A DNA stretch of 64,000 bases. It comes from Paraperlucidibaca sp. (GTDB lineage Bacteria > Pseudomonadota > Gammaproteobacteria > Pseudomonadales > Moraxellaceae). The notes beneath the pieces are model-generated. The model ran no database searches, was not told the origin of the DNA, and saw nothing but the letters and a program-made list of their open reading frames with translations. The first letter of the stretch is position 1. Each line of letters starts with the position of its first letter. This document shows positions 55,980 through 64,000 of this stretch, piece after piece. The stretch is from positions 1-64,000 of the forward strand of contig JAGPVX010000030.1 in NCBI GenBank assembly GCA_018066805.1, read 5' to 3'. The position numbers were made by a program, and so were the translations under genes.

Positions 55980-58300
55980 TGAATAAGCAATTTCAACTCG
56001 TGAGCATGGGTTTGCTAGTTGCGACTCTGGTGGCTTGTGGCGGTTCATCGGGCGGTCGTTCGGCGCAGCTGGCGGGGCCAGGTACCACGCCACCAGATAT
56101 CAATAATCCAGATACTACGCCCGAGGTGCAGCCGGAAACGCTAGATGCTAATCGCGTACGGTTTTTAGTGGTGGGCGATGCTGGCTCAGGCTCTGATGGC
56201 CAGATGGCTGTAGGCGCCGCGATGGCAGATGTTTGCGAGGCAAAGGGTCGTTCGACTGGGAAAGCCTCGCTTACTCGTGCCGCCGCGATTCGCCAAGGTT
56301 GTCAGTTTGTTCTTGGCCTAGGCGATAATATTTATGAGGAAGGCACGCGTTCAGCTAGTGACCCACAATTCTTTGATAAGTTTGAGCGCGCTTACCTTAA
56401 ATTTCCCCATGATCTGCCGTTTTTCATGGTCTCGGGTAATCATGACAACAGCGCTTTTTTTGGCGGCGATGGCGCTGGTAATGCGCGTGGCGAAAACCAG
56501 GTTGACTACACCTATGCACCTATCGATGTGACAGGCATAGATGCTAGTAATCCACGCAAAACACCACGTTGGCAAATGCCTTCTCGCTATTACGATTTCA
56601 CTGCTGGTGGTACCAAGGCCAAGCCTCTGCTGCATTTTTTCGCTATTGACTCAAATCAAGTGGCGGGCGGCTTTCCTGACGCCTCGCCAGAGTACAGCTA
56701 CAGCACTTATGGTTTACGCCAGCTTAATTGGCTGAAGCAGGGGATGCGAGAGAGCTCTGCTCGAATGAAGTTTGCCTTCGCCCATCACCCTTATTTATCA
56801 AATGGCGAGCATGGCAACGCCGGTAACTACGATGACCTTCTGTTTGGGCAAACTGGGCAATCTACGGCGAGCCCACTGGCGCCTTCTTTGCAGGCTGCGC
56901 TATTGCCGGTGTTGGCAGGTCAGCGCTACAAAGACTTCATGGAAGAGGCTGTCTGCGATCAGGCCGATGTGTATTTCAATGGCCATGATCATGACCTGCA
57001 GTGGCTAACGAGTGTGCCCAGCTGTGGCAAAACTGAGTTCATTGTTTCCGGTGCGGGTGGTAAAACGCGCTCAGCTAGTGATGAGTCACGTAATCTCGCA
57101 CGCCTGCAGCGCTATGAGCAATATGGCTTTTTCTGGGTGGAGGTAAGTGCTGCTTCAGATTCGGCTAAACCTATTTTACGCGCTGAGATGTACAACGTTG
57201 TAGCCGGTGAGGGTGATCGCGAAACGGCTATTGTGAAGATTGATGGCACAGCAGATAAAACCGTGAGCTATCGTTATGTGCGCGTGCAGGATGAAGTTGC
57301 ATCGGATGGCCTAAGCAGTTATTTGGCAGGCCATAATGACAGCGCAGACACGATTACTCGTCGTGACCCCGTGGGCTTACCTGAGTCGGCAGGCTTTAGT
57401 GGTCTGCCCGCAAATAATTGCCAAGCTACGGTCGTGCCTAGCGATTTAGCGCCCGCGGCTAACCAGCCGGCGGCCAATCGATCTTCGGCATTAATAGCTG
57501 CGCCAGGGCCTTTTGACCCCATGCAGACAGCACTGAGTCAAGGGCTAGCTCCTTGGACTAAGGGCAATAACTCTTCCGCAACCCTTATGGCCGCAATGAC
57601 ACAGGTGACATTGGCTAGCCTAGACATTGCCGACGTAGTGCTCAGCGCCAGTGCTGATTCTGCGCGCCAACCGCAGTCGGCAGCTGCCTTACAGCAAGCT
57701 GCTGGGCGCGATGTTTTAGCGCGCATGCAAGCGTTAGGCGATCGCTTGGCCACCACATTTCCAGCTAATGCCACCTTACCTGCGGCATTTAAAGATATGC
57801 CTACAATGACGGCGCAATATCGTAGTGCCGTCGCAAGTCCGAGGCAGGCCAGTGCCTGCGAGCGCCAAGACTTAAGTGCGGTGGTGGCTCCCTTGGTGAC
57901 TCTGGCACGCAGTTTGGCTGCCGCTGCTGAGGCAGCTGAGCAAGGCGTAGGCGATATTCCGGTTCTGGGTGGTGGCGCACGATTAGCCGCCAATGCGTTA
58001 GTGGATACATCCTCACTAATTGCCGCACTGGGTACGGTACAAACAAGTGCTATTAATGATGCAGCGCTAGGCGCGGTTAATCGCTTGCTGCGCAACCTAA
58101 CCACTGGCGTACTGCCTTTTGATCAAGCTTCCCCCGAAATTGCTGAGGGTGCAGCGCTGCCAGGCAATGCACTGAGTGCGCTACTGATGACGGCAACACG
58201 CGAAGTTACTTTCCGTGTCGATCAGTTACTCGAGCCAATCTTGTCGCCAGTACAGCAAGTGCTTCATACCGTTTTTGCGGCACTTGGACTATCGCGATAA
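55979..58300 (+). CDS. Metallophosphoesterase lipoprotein with unknown C-terminal domain
   Basis: A lipoprotein signal ends LVAC (Cys20). A calcineurin-like phosphoesterase domain (about 60-425), resembling purple/type 5 acid phosphatases, has Asp67 (GDAG), Asp116 (GDN), Asn154-His155 (GNHD), His269/270 (AHHP), and His336/His338 (GHDHD). The C-terminal third (about 440-773) is Ala-rich, probably helical, and unlike domains I know. Translationally coupled to the PhoD-like gene; its end overlaps pilT by 12 bases. Substrates are unknown. Confidence 0.85.
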   Translation: MNKQFQLVSMGLLVATLVACGGSSGGRSAQLAGPGTTPPDINNPDTTPEVQPETLDANRVRFLVVGDAGSGSDGQMAVGAAMADVCEAKGRSTGKASLTRAAAIRQGCQFVLGLGDNIYEEGTRSASDPQFFDKFERAYLKFPHDLPFFMVSGNHDNSAFFGGDGAGNARGENQVDYTYAPIDVTGIDASNPRKTPRWQMPSRYYDFTAGGTKAKPLLHFFAIDSNQVAGGFPDASPEYSYSTYGLRQLNWLKQGMRESSARMKFAFAHHPYLSNGEHGNAGNYDDLLFGQTGQSTASPLAPSLQAALLPVLAGQRYKDFMEEAVCDQADVYFNGHDHDLQWLTSVPSCGKTEFIVSGAGGKTRSASDESRNLARLQRYEQYGFFWVEVSAASDSAKPILRAEMYNVVAGEGDRETAIVKIDGTADKTVSYRYVRVQDEVASDGLSSYLAGHNDSADTITRRDPVGLPESAGFSGLPANNCQATVVPSDLAPAANQPAANRSSALIAAPGPFDPMQTALSQGLAPWTKGNNSSATLMAAMTQVTLASLDIADVVLSASADSARQPQSAAALQQAAGRDVLARMQALGDRLATTFPANATLPAAFKDMPTMTAQYRSAVASPRQASACERQDLSAVVAPLVTLARSLAAAAEAAEQGVGDIPVLGGGARLAANALVDTSSLIAALGTVQTSAINDAALGAVNRLLRNLTTGVLPFDQASPEIAEGAALPGNALSALLMTATREVTFRVDQLLEPILSPVQQVLHTVFAALGLSR

Positions 58301-59329
58301 GGCAGCTTTAGTGGGTAATGCGGCCATGGCTTGTGCCATGGTTTGCATGCCCAATGACGCATGGGTTTGCATTATGTGCTCGATGTCACCTAGACGATGT
58401 TCGCGAATTAAGTGACGCACTGCAGGTGTGGCAACGAGCACTTCGCGACAAGCATGTGCTCGGGGTGCTGAAGCCTTAGCCGATGCAAGCTGGTCAGTTG
58501 TTTCAGCCGACCAAATCAGCTGCTGCGCCATGACTGCGCGCAAAGTATCGGCCAATTGCGCCTGAGCTAACTGGCGCTCATCCGCCGGAAATAAGCTGAG
58601 TAGGCGATCAATCGCACCAACGGCGCTGGCCGTGTGCAGCGTTGCCATCACTAAATGCCCAGTTTCAGCGGCCATCAACGCCAAGCGCGCACTTTCGCTA
58701 TCGCGTAACTCGCCAACCAAGAGCACATCGGGGTCTTGCCGCAACGCGGCGCGCAGGCCATCGGCAAAGCTTGCGCAGTCGCGGCCGATTTCGCGCTGAT
58801 TAACTAGGCCCAGCGCGGGGCTATTGCTGTGCACAAACTCAATGGGATCTTCGAGGCTAATGACATGACCACGCCGTTGCTCGCGCCAATGCCCCAGCCA
58901 TGCCGCGAGTGTGCTGGACTTGCCTGAGCCAGTTGCACCAGTGACTAGCAGCAGGCCGTGATTGGCGAGTGCGAGGTCGGCATGTTGGCGGCTGAGCTGC
59001 ACATCAGCAATGCTTGGAATATGTTCGGCAATCAGGCGCATGACTAGCATCCAGCCGCCTTGATGTGCCGCTAGACTGGCCCGCGCTCGGCCCAGCTCTG
59101 AGTGAGTCAGGCTGCTTTCAGCGCTAGTCAGCGCGCCACAAAAAGAGCCAAAAAGTGGCAGGACCTCAGGCCAAGGTGTTGGCGGGCAGAATGGCAAATC
59201 ATCTATGCAGCGCAATTCACCATGCAGGCGAAAACGCAGCCGCTCGCCACTCACGGCATGTAAGTCGGCCGCGCCAAGGCTTTTCGCTAAAGCCCATGCC
59301 TGCGCAAGCCAGTTCGGTATCTCGGCCAT
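58289..59329 (-). CDS. pilT: PilT-like twitching ATPase
   Basis: PilT ATPases power type IV pilus retraction. Walker A GATGSGKS is at residues 131-138, the Asp box ISLEDPIE, Walker B DPDVLLVGELRD and the His box TGHLVMATLHT follow, then AVRHLIREHRLG. The N-terminal half is more divergent than canonical PilT. I start at 59329 because GGGAG lies six bases upstream, giving 346 residues. It diverges from yggS as in Pseudomonas. Only one such gene is present here; no pilU lies next to it. Confidence 0.85.
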   Translation of the reverse strand: MAEIPNWLAQAWALAKSLGAADLHAVSGERLRFRLHGELRCIDDLPFCPPTPWPEVLPLFGSFCGALTSAESSLTHSELGRARASLAAHQGGWMLVMRLIAEHIPSIADVQLSRQHADLALANHGLLLVTGATGSGKSSTLAAWLGHWREQRRGHVISLEDPIEFVHSNSPALGLVNQREIGRDCASFADGLRAALRQDPDVLLVGELRDSESARLALMAAETGHLVMATLHTASAVGAIDRLLSLFPADERQLAQAQLADTLRAVMAQQLIWSAETTDQLASAKASAPRAHACREVLVATPAVRHLIREHRLGDIEHIMQTHASLGMQTMAQAMAALPTKAALSR

Positions 59330-59386
59330 TGGCATCTCCCGCAGCGCTAGGCCACAATAAACCTCTCTCAATATTTAGTTAGGCTC

Positions 59387-60121
59387 ATGAACTCAGCTCG
59401 CGCTAGCGCATCCGACGAATTAATTTCACGCTGGCGGCAGGTCTTAATAGAAATGCGCCGAGCGAGTGCAGTGGCAGGCCATGAAGCAGAAGCTGTGCAA
59501 CTGCTGGCAGTCAGCAAATTTCATGCTGCTGAGGCTATTGCCGCGCTTAATGACTCAGGCCAGCGTGATTTTGGCGAAAACTATGTGCAAGAAGCTTTGG
59601 AGAAAATGCAGCAGTTGCGTGGCCGCGATATTTGCTGGCATTTAATCGGGCCATTACAAAGTAATAAAACTGCCGAGGTCGCCGTCAATTTCGACTGGGT
59701 GCACAGTATTGACCGCCTGAAAATCGCTCGTCGTTTGAATGATCAGCGCCCAGATGAGCTGCCGCCCTTGAATATTTGCCTACAAGTTAATATTGATGAT
59801 GAAGACAGCAAGTCGGGCTGTAGCTTGGCGGAATTGCCGGCCTTGGTAGAGGCAGTAATGGCGCTGCCAAGGCTGCGGTTGCGCGGGCTGATGGTCATTC
59901 CTAAAGCGGGCGAAACCAGCGCTTTTGCTACGCTAGCCAAGACACATGCCGCGATACTCGCTAGACTGCCAAGGCTCGCCGATGCACCATTTGACAGCTT
60001 ATCCATGGGCATGAGCGCAGACCTTGCTGAGGCCATCGCGGCCGGTAGCACTTGGGTGCGCATTGGCACTGCCATTTTTGGCGCGCGACCTACCATTTCT
60101 TCAGTTGGAACCACCGCATGA
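59387..60121 (+). CDS. yggS: PLP homeostasis protein YggS/YBL036C family
   Basis: YggS binds pyridoxal phosphate and keeps amino-acid and B6 pools in balance. LLAVSKFHAAEAI holds the PLP Lys near residue 45; GENYVQEA and HLIGPLQSNK are family motifs. The 244 residues end four bases into proC (ATGA). Confidence 0.93.
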   Translation: MNSARASASDELISRWRQVLIEMRRASAVAGHEAEAVQLLAVSKFHAAEAIAALNDSGQRDFGENYVQEALEKMQQLRGRDICWHLIGPLQSNKTAEVAVNFDWVHSIDRLKIARRLNDQRPDELPPLNICLQVNIDDEDSKSGCSLAELPALVEAVMALPRLRLRGLMVIPKAGETSAFATLAKTHAAILARLPRLADAPFDSLSMGMSADLAEAIAAGSTWVRIGTAIFGARPTISSVGTTA

Positions 60122-60942
60122 CACAGTTTCCCCGCATTGGTTTTATTGGCGCTGGCAATATGGCCTCGGCCTTAGTCGGCGGTCTATTAGCAAAAGGTTG
60201 GCCCACCACGGCACTGATGCTCACCGATGTTTCAGAAGCAGCGCTCAGCGTTCATGCGGCGCGGGGCTTGAGCACCGGCACCGATAACGCCGCTCTGGTC
60301 GCCAATGTCGATATCGTCGTGCTTGCAGTTAAACCGCAGGCCATGAAAGCCGTTACGCAAGCCTTGGCCACGACCGCTCAGCAGGCCAAGCCGCTATTTA
60401 TTTCTATCGCTGCTGGCATCCCAGCCGAGAGCTTGTCGCAATGGTTGGGTGGTGATGCGGCCATCGTTCGCGCCATGCCAAACACGCCGGCGCTGGTGCA
60501 AGCGGGTGCTACGGGCTTGTATGCCAATGCCGCCGTTAGCCATGAGCAGCGCGAGCAAGCCGAACAAGTGTTGGCGGCTGTCGGTATCGCCTTATGGGTC
60601 GATACTGAAGCCAAAATTGATGCCGTCACCGCCGTTTCTGGTTCTGGCCCAGCGTATTTTTTCTATCTTATGGAAGCGATGATTAATGCCGGGGTAAAGC
60701 TCGGCTTAGATCCGCAAGATGCCCGTGATTTGGCCTTGCAAACCGCATTAGGTGCAGCGCAAATAGCGATTACTGCCGATGTTGGTCCAGCAGAGTTACG
60801 CCGCCGCGTGACTTCGCCCAATGGCACCACAGAGCAAGCTGTCGCCGTCTTTGATCGTGCTGGCTTGGCCGATATTGTCGAGCAAGCTATGCGTGCCTGT
60901 GCCGAGCGCGGTGAAAGTTTGGCTATAGAATTAAGCCATTAG
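60118..60942 (+). CDS. proC: Pyrroline-5-carboxylate reductase
   Basis: ProC performs the last step of proline synthesis. The NADPH motif IGFIGAGNMASALVGGL starts at about residue 7, and the C-terminal signature RRRVTSPNGTTEQAV is present. The start at 60118 overlaps the yggS stop and gives the normal 274 residues. Confidence 0.96.
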   Translation: MTQFPRIGFIGAGNMASALVGGLLAKGWPTTALMLTDVSEAALSVHAARGLSTGTDNAALVANVDIVVLAVKPQAMKAVTQALATTAQQAKPLFISIAAGIPAESLSQWLGGDAAIVRAMPNTPALVQAGATGLYANAAVSHEQREQAEQVLAAVGIALWVDTEAKIDAVTAVSGSGPAYFFYLMEAMINAGVKLGLDPQDARDLALQTALGAAQIAITADVGPAELRRRVTSPNGTTEQAVAVFDRAGLADIVEQAMRACAERGESLAIELSH

Positions 60943-61007
60943 GTTTTGGCTCACGAACGAAACGCATGAGCGGCAAGCAATTAATTAACGAATTAGGAGT
61001 GCGGTAA

Positions 61008-61586
61008 ATGGATGCGATGAACCAAATCGGCTTATTGTTGGCAAACACGGTGTTCAGTGTGCTGATTTTATTGGTCTGGCTACGCTTATTGCTACAGGTT
61101 GCTGGCGCCGACTTCTTCAATCCCATGTCGCAGTTTGTGGTGAAAGTAACCTCGCCATTGCTGCATCCGCTGCGTCGCATTATCCCCAGTATTTTCGGTC
61201 TCGATACGGCAGCGATTGTGCTCATCGTCATCATAAAGCTGGTACAGCTCAGTGCTATTGCACATTTGACCGACCAAGCGGTGACACCGAGCTTGCTCTT
61301 GGTTACAGCGATTTTCAGCCTACTTTTAGCCGCCGCTGACTTCTTCTTCTGGGTCATTTTGGGCATGGTGATTTTAAGCTGGGTAGCGATGGCTTCGGGC
61401 GGTATGAGTCCAGCGATGATGCCGCTAATGCAGATTGCAGAAATTATACTCGGCCCATGCCGTCGCCTAATGCCGAGCCTGGGCGGCTTAGATTTGTCGC
61501 CAATCATTGCTTTTTTAGGCATTCAAATTATAGAAATCCTTTTGAAGTCAGCGTATCCGCAGGCTCTTATGCTGCTAGCAGGCTAA
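61008..61586 (+). CDS. yggT: YggT-family membrane protein
   Basis: A 192-residue integral membrane protein with two YggT domains (for example [22 protein letters not shown] near residues 36-57). The function is unsettled; it may relate to osmotic or cell-division functions. It lies after proC as in Pseudomonas, and the GGAG-type site before its ATG supports the start. Confidence 0.9.
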   Translation: MDAMNQIGLLLANTVFSVLILLVWLRLLLQVAGADFFNPMSQFVVKVTSPLLHPLRRIIPSIFGLDTAAIVLIVIIKLVQLSAIAHLTDQAVTPSLLLVTAIFSLLLAAADFFFWVILGMVILSWVAMASGGMSPAMMPLMQIAEIILGPCRRLMPSLGGLDLSPIIAFLGIQIIEILLKSAYPQALMLLAG

Positions 61587-61597
61587 TGGATGACGCC

Positions 61598-62776
61598 ATG
61601 AGTACAGAGGCTTTTATTTACCCAGAAGGCAGTGTCGGTGTTGCGACGCCGCAGTATTTGCACGTCACCGAGCCCCTAGATTTGGCCTGTGGCCGTACTC
61701 TCAATACCTATGATGTGGTCTATGAAACGTATGGCACGCTGAATGCCGACGCCAGTAATGCGGTGCTGATTTGCCACGCACTGTCGGGGCATCATCACGC
61801 CGCTGGTTTTCACGAGGGCGAAGACCCAGCTACGGCCAAAACTGGCTGGTGGGATAGCGCCATTGGCCCGGGCAAGGTCATCGACACCGATCGCTTTTTT
61901 GTCGTCGCGCTTAATAACCTTGGCGGCTGTCATGGCACGACTGGGCCATCGTCAATTAATCCCGAGACCGGCGAGCCTTGGGGCCCTGACTTTCCCATTG
62001 TCGCAGTGCGCGACTGGGTGAAGCAGCAAGTACGTTTAATGGATTATTTGGGCATTGAACAATGGGCGGCTGTTGTCGGTGGTTCGCTCGGTGGCATGCA
62101 GGTGTTGCGCTGGAGTATCGATCAGCCGCATCGCATCGCCAATGCGGTCATCATCGCCAGTGCGCCCAAGCTTACCGCGCAAAATATCGCGTTCAACGAA
62201 GTCGCCCGCCAAGCCATTCGCCGCGATCCGGACTTCCATGCCGGCCGTTATTTTCAGCACGGTGTCATTCCCGAGGTTGGCTTGTCGTTGGCACGCATGG
62301 TAGGCCACATCACTTATTTATCCGATGACGCGATGCGGCAAAAGTTCGGCCGCGACCTGCGTAAAGCTACCTACCAATATGGCTTCGATGCCGAGTTTCA
62401 GGTCGAATCGTATTTGCGCTATCAGGGTGAGGTGTTTTCCAAACGATTCGATGCCAACACCTATTTGCTGATGACGCGCGTGCTGGATTATTTCGACCCC
62501 GCCCGCGATTACGATCACGACCTAGCGAAGACTTTTGCTAAGGCGCAATGTCGCTTTTTGGTGGTGTCGTTTACCACCGACTGGCGCTTTGCTCCGGCGC
62601 GTTCGCGTGAAATCGTTGATGCTTTAGTGAAGGCCGGCAAAGAAGTGAGTTACGCAGAGGTGGATGCTCCGCAAGGGCATGATTCTTTCCTGTTAAATAA
62701 CCCGCGCTATATGGATATTTTCAGGGCGTTTATGACGCGTATTGCCAATGAGCGGGAGGCAGCCCATGCGTCTTGA
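61598..62776 (+). CDS. metX: Homoserine O-acyltransferase
   Basis: MetX activates homoserine for methionine synthesis. The alpha/beta-hydrolase nucleophile is in [10 protein letters not shown] and the His in [10 protein letters not shown]. MetX of Pseudomonas can use succinyl-CoA; acyl choice cannot be decided from the name alone. The ATG at 61598 (392 residues) has GGA seven bases upstream; an ATG at 61586 overlaps the yggT stop and is an alternative. metW overlaps the end by 11 bases. Confidence 0.93.
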   Translation: MSTEAFIYPEGSVGVATPQYLHVTEPLDLACGRTLNTYDVVYETYGTLNADASNAVLICHALSGHHHAAGFHEGEDPATAKTGWWDSAIGPGKVIDTDRFFVVALNNLGGCHGTTGPSSINPETGEPWGPDFPIVAVRDWVKQQVRLMDYLGIEQWAAVVGGSLGGMQVLRWSIDQPHRIANAVIIASAPKLTAQNIAFNEVARQAIRRDPDFHAGRYFQHGVIPEVGLSLARMVGHITYLSDDAMRQKFGRDLRKATYQYGFDAEFQVESYLRYQGEVFSKRFDANTYLLMTRVLDYFDPARDYDHDLAKTFAKAQCRFLVVSFTTDWRFAPARSREIVDALVKAGKEVSYAEVDAPQGHDSFLLNNPRYMDIFRAFMTRIANEREAAHAS

Positions 62777-63365
62777 TTTAGCGTTGGCGCGGCAATGGAT
62801 CGCGCCAGAGTCACGCGTGATTGACTTAGGCTGTGGCGATGGCGAGCTGCTAGCGCATTTGCGCGATACCTTAAATGTGCGCGGCTATGGTCTCGAAATC
62901 GATGCCGATAAAATCACCACGGCCATCGCGCGTGGCGTAAATGTTATTGAGCAAGACCTTAACCATGGTTTGGCGAATATTGAGAACGATAGCTTCGACA
63001 CTTTACTGATGGCGCAGGCGCTGCAGGCAGTGCAGCGGCCCGATATTTTACTCGATGAAATGGTGCGCGTGGCGCGCGAAGTTATCGTCACATTTCCAAA
63101 TTTTGCGCACTGGCAAACCCGCTGGTATTTGTTCTATAAGGGCCGCATGCCAGTGTCGCGCGCCTTGCCATATGGCTGGTTCGACACTCCGAATATTCAT
63201 CTTTGCACCATGCATGACTTTGAAGCGCTCTGCCGCAGCAAGGGTTTAAAAGTGCTAGATAAACTTGCGGTTGATCAAGATCAGCAGGGCAGCATTTTGG
63301 CGCGATGGTTTCCCAATATGTTCGGTGAGATCGGTATTTTCCGCGTTAGTCGGGGCGATGATTGA
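62766..63365 (+). CDS. metW: Methionine biosynthesis protein MetW
   Basis: MetW is a SAM-methyltransferase-fold partner often coupled to MetX. The SAM motif is [15 protein letters not shown], at about residues 19-33. The start at 62766 has GGGAGG in front and gives 199 residues. Overlaps with metX and rdgB indicate one operon. Confidence 0.92.
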   Translation: MRLDLALARQWIAPESRVIDLGCGDGELLAHLRDTLNVRGYGLEIDADKITTAIARGVNVIEQDLNHGLANIENDSFDTLLMAQALQAVQRPDILLDEMVRVAREVIVTFPNFAHWQTRWYLFYKGRMPVSRALPYGWFDTPNIHLCTMHDFEALCRSKGLKVLDKLAVDQDQQGSILARWFPNMFGEIGIFRVSRGDD

Positions 63366-64000
63366 TGAGTGAAGTCGAGACGAATGGCGGTAATAGGCCT
63401 ACGGCCTCGCGTGAGTTTGTTCTAGCCACCGGCAATGAAGGCAAGCTCAAAGAGTTGCGCGCTTTGCTTGCGGATGTTGATGTCAGCGTGCGCTCACAGA
63501 AGGAATTTGCTGTGCCCGATGCCATCGAGGATGGCTTGAGCTTTGTTGAAAATGCGCTGATAAAAGCTCGCCACGCCAGTCGCTTAACCGGCCTGCCAGC
63601 ACTAGCCGATGACTCTGGCCTCGCCGTTGATGCACTCGGTGGTGCACCGGGCATCTACTCTGCGCGCTATGCCCTCAATGAGGTTGGCGCGCCCGCTGGC
63701 GATGCCGCAAACAATGCCAAGCTTTTGGCCACACTCGCGGCTATGCCAGCCGATACTTCACGGTGTGCGCAATTCGTTTGCGTACTGGCCTTTGTTCGCC
63801 ACGCCGATGATCCGCTGCCTATCATCTGCCAAGCTTTATGGGCCGGTGAAATTACGCATCAGCCTTCGGGTGAGCAGGGCTTTGGCTATGATCCGGTGTT
63901 TTATCTGGCCGATGAAGGTATGACATCGGCTGAATTGCCGCGCGAGCGGAAAGCGGCGCTAAGCCATCGCGGCCAAGCCTTGCAGCAGCTGCGCGCGCGC
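63365..64000 (+). CDS. rdgB: RdgB/HAM1 non-canonical purine NTP pyrophosphatase (truncated by window end)
   Basis: RdgB removes dITP and XTP from the nucleotide pool. The first 212 codons are present: [12 protein letters not shown] near residue 20, [22 protein letters not shown] near residue 83, FGYDPVF and SHRG near the end. The start at 63365 overlaps the metW stop (TGATG). The reading frame runs open through the window end, where the C-terminal tail is missing. Confidence 0.95.
   Translation, partial: MSEVETNGGNRPTASREFVLATGNEGKLKELRALLADVDVSVRSQKEFAVPDAIEDGLSFVENALIKARHASRLTGLPALADDSGLAVDALGGAPGIYSARYALNEVGAPAGDAANNAKLLATLAAMPADTSRCAQFVCVLAFVRHADDPLPIICQALWAGEITHQPSGEQGFGYDPVFYLADEGMTSAELPRERKAALSHRGQALQQLRAR

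Noticed and set aside
57538..58104. 188-residue open frame antisense to the phosphoesterase C-terminal domain
   Set aside because: The sense frame continues an intact protein from a good start; the antisense frame is Ala/Arg-rich, as expected for the complement of Ala-rich coding sequence.
60923..61522. 199-residue open frame antisense to yggT
   Set aside because: yggT on the plus strand has conserved motifs and a syntenic position.

Overview
The window reads as chromosomal DNA of a gammaproteobacterium near the Pseudomonadales/Cellvibrionales. The evidence is gene order: pst-pho-ubi, rubredoxin/rubredoxin reductase, oxyR-recG, spoT-rpoZ-gmk, yicC/rph/pyrE, gshB-tonB-algH-ruvX-pyrB-pyrC' and pilT/yggS-proC-yggT-metX-metW-rdgB all match blocks known from Pseudomonas. 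No rRNA, tRNA, CRISPR array, transposase, integrase or phage gene was seen. Coding density is very high; no stretch over 300 bases lacks a gene (the longest gap is about 230 bases, before ompW). A marine or aquatic lifestyle is only a guess.

Layout. 1-8.6 kb: glmU and glmS (amino-sugar supply for the cell wall), a membrane GGDEF-EAL protein, the uvrD helicase (possibly leaderless) and a YciA-type thioesterase. 8.7-19 kb: a complete phosphate block, pstS-pstC-pstA-pstB-phoU, facing phoB-phoR, with recognisable Pho boxes before pstS and phoB; ubiC-ubiA lie upstream of phoB. 19-25 kb: rubrerythrin, a 54-residue rubredoxin and rubredoxin reductase (peroxide or electron-transfer chain), a Sel1-repeat protein, and oxyR-recG. 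25-28 kb: a YeeZ-like NAD(P) protein and a large lipoprotein hydrolase. 28-32 kb: gmk, rpoZ, spoT, ridA. 32-38 kb: lipid functions (histidine-box hydroxylase, TetR, LCAD-type acyl-CoA dehydrogenase, acyltransferase), DUF445, lipocalin, metY. 38-45 kb: yicC, rph, MAPEG protein, methyltransferase, xth, haloalkane dehalogenase, MFS transporter, pyrE. 45-54 kb: gshB-tonB-algH-ruvX, then an accessory segment (unknown protein, M28-like lipoprotein, PAS-LuxR regulator, OmpW) where Pseudomonas has pyrR, then pyrB-pyrC'. 54-58 kb: two exported lipoprotein phosphatases. 58-64 kb: pilT, yggS, proC, yggT, metX, metW and a truncated rdgB.

How they work together. Phosphate uptake and sensing form one unit, and two envelope phosphatases may add organic-phosphate scavenging, although no convincing Pho box precedes them. 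Pyrimidine genes appear twice (pyrE; pyrB with a catalytically dead PyrC'). Methionine synthesis is represented by metX-metW and, 24 kb away, metY. Oxidative-stress functions cluster around oxyR.

The most unusual content is in the accessory insertions: the M28-like lipoprotein with altered metal ligands, the phosphatase pair with an uncharacterised C-terminal domain, and several structured intergenic repeats. I did not find a clearly new multi-gene defence or mobile system.
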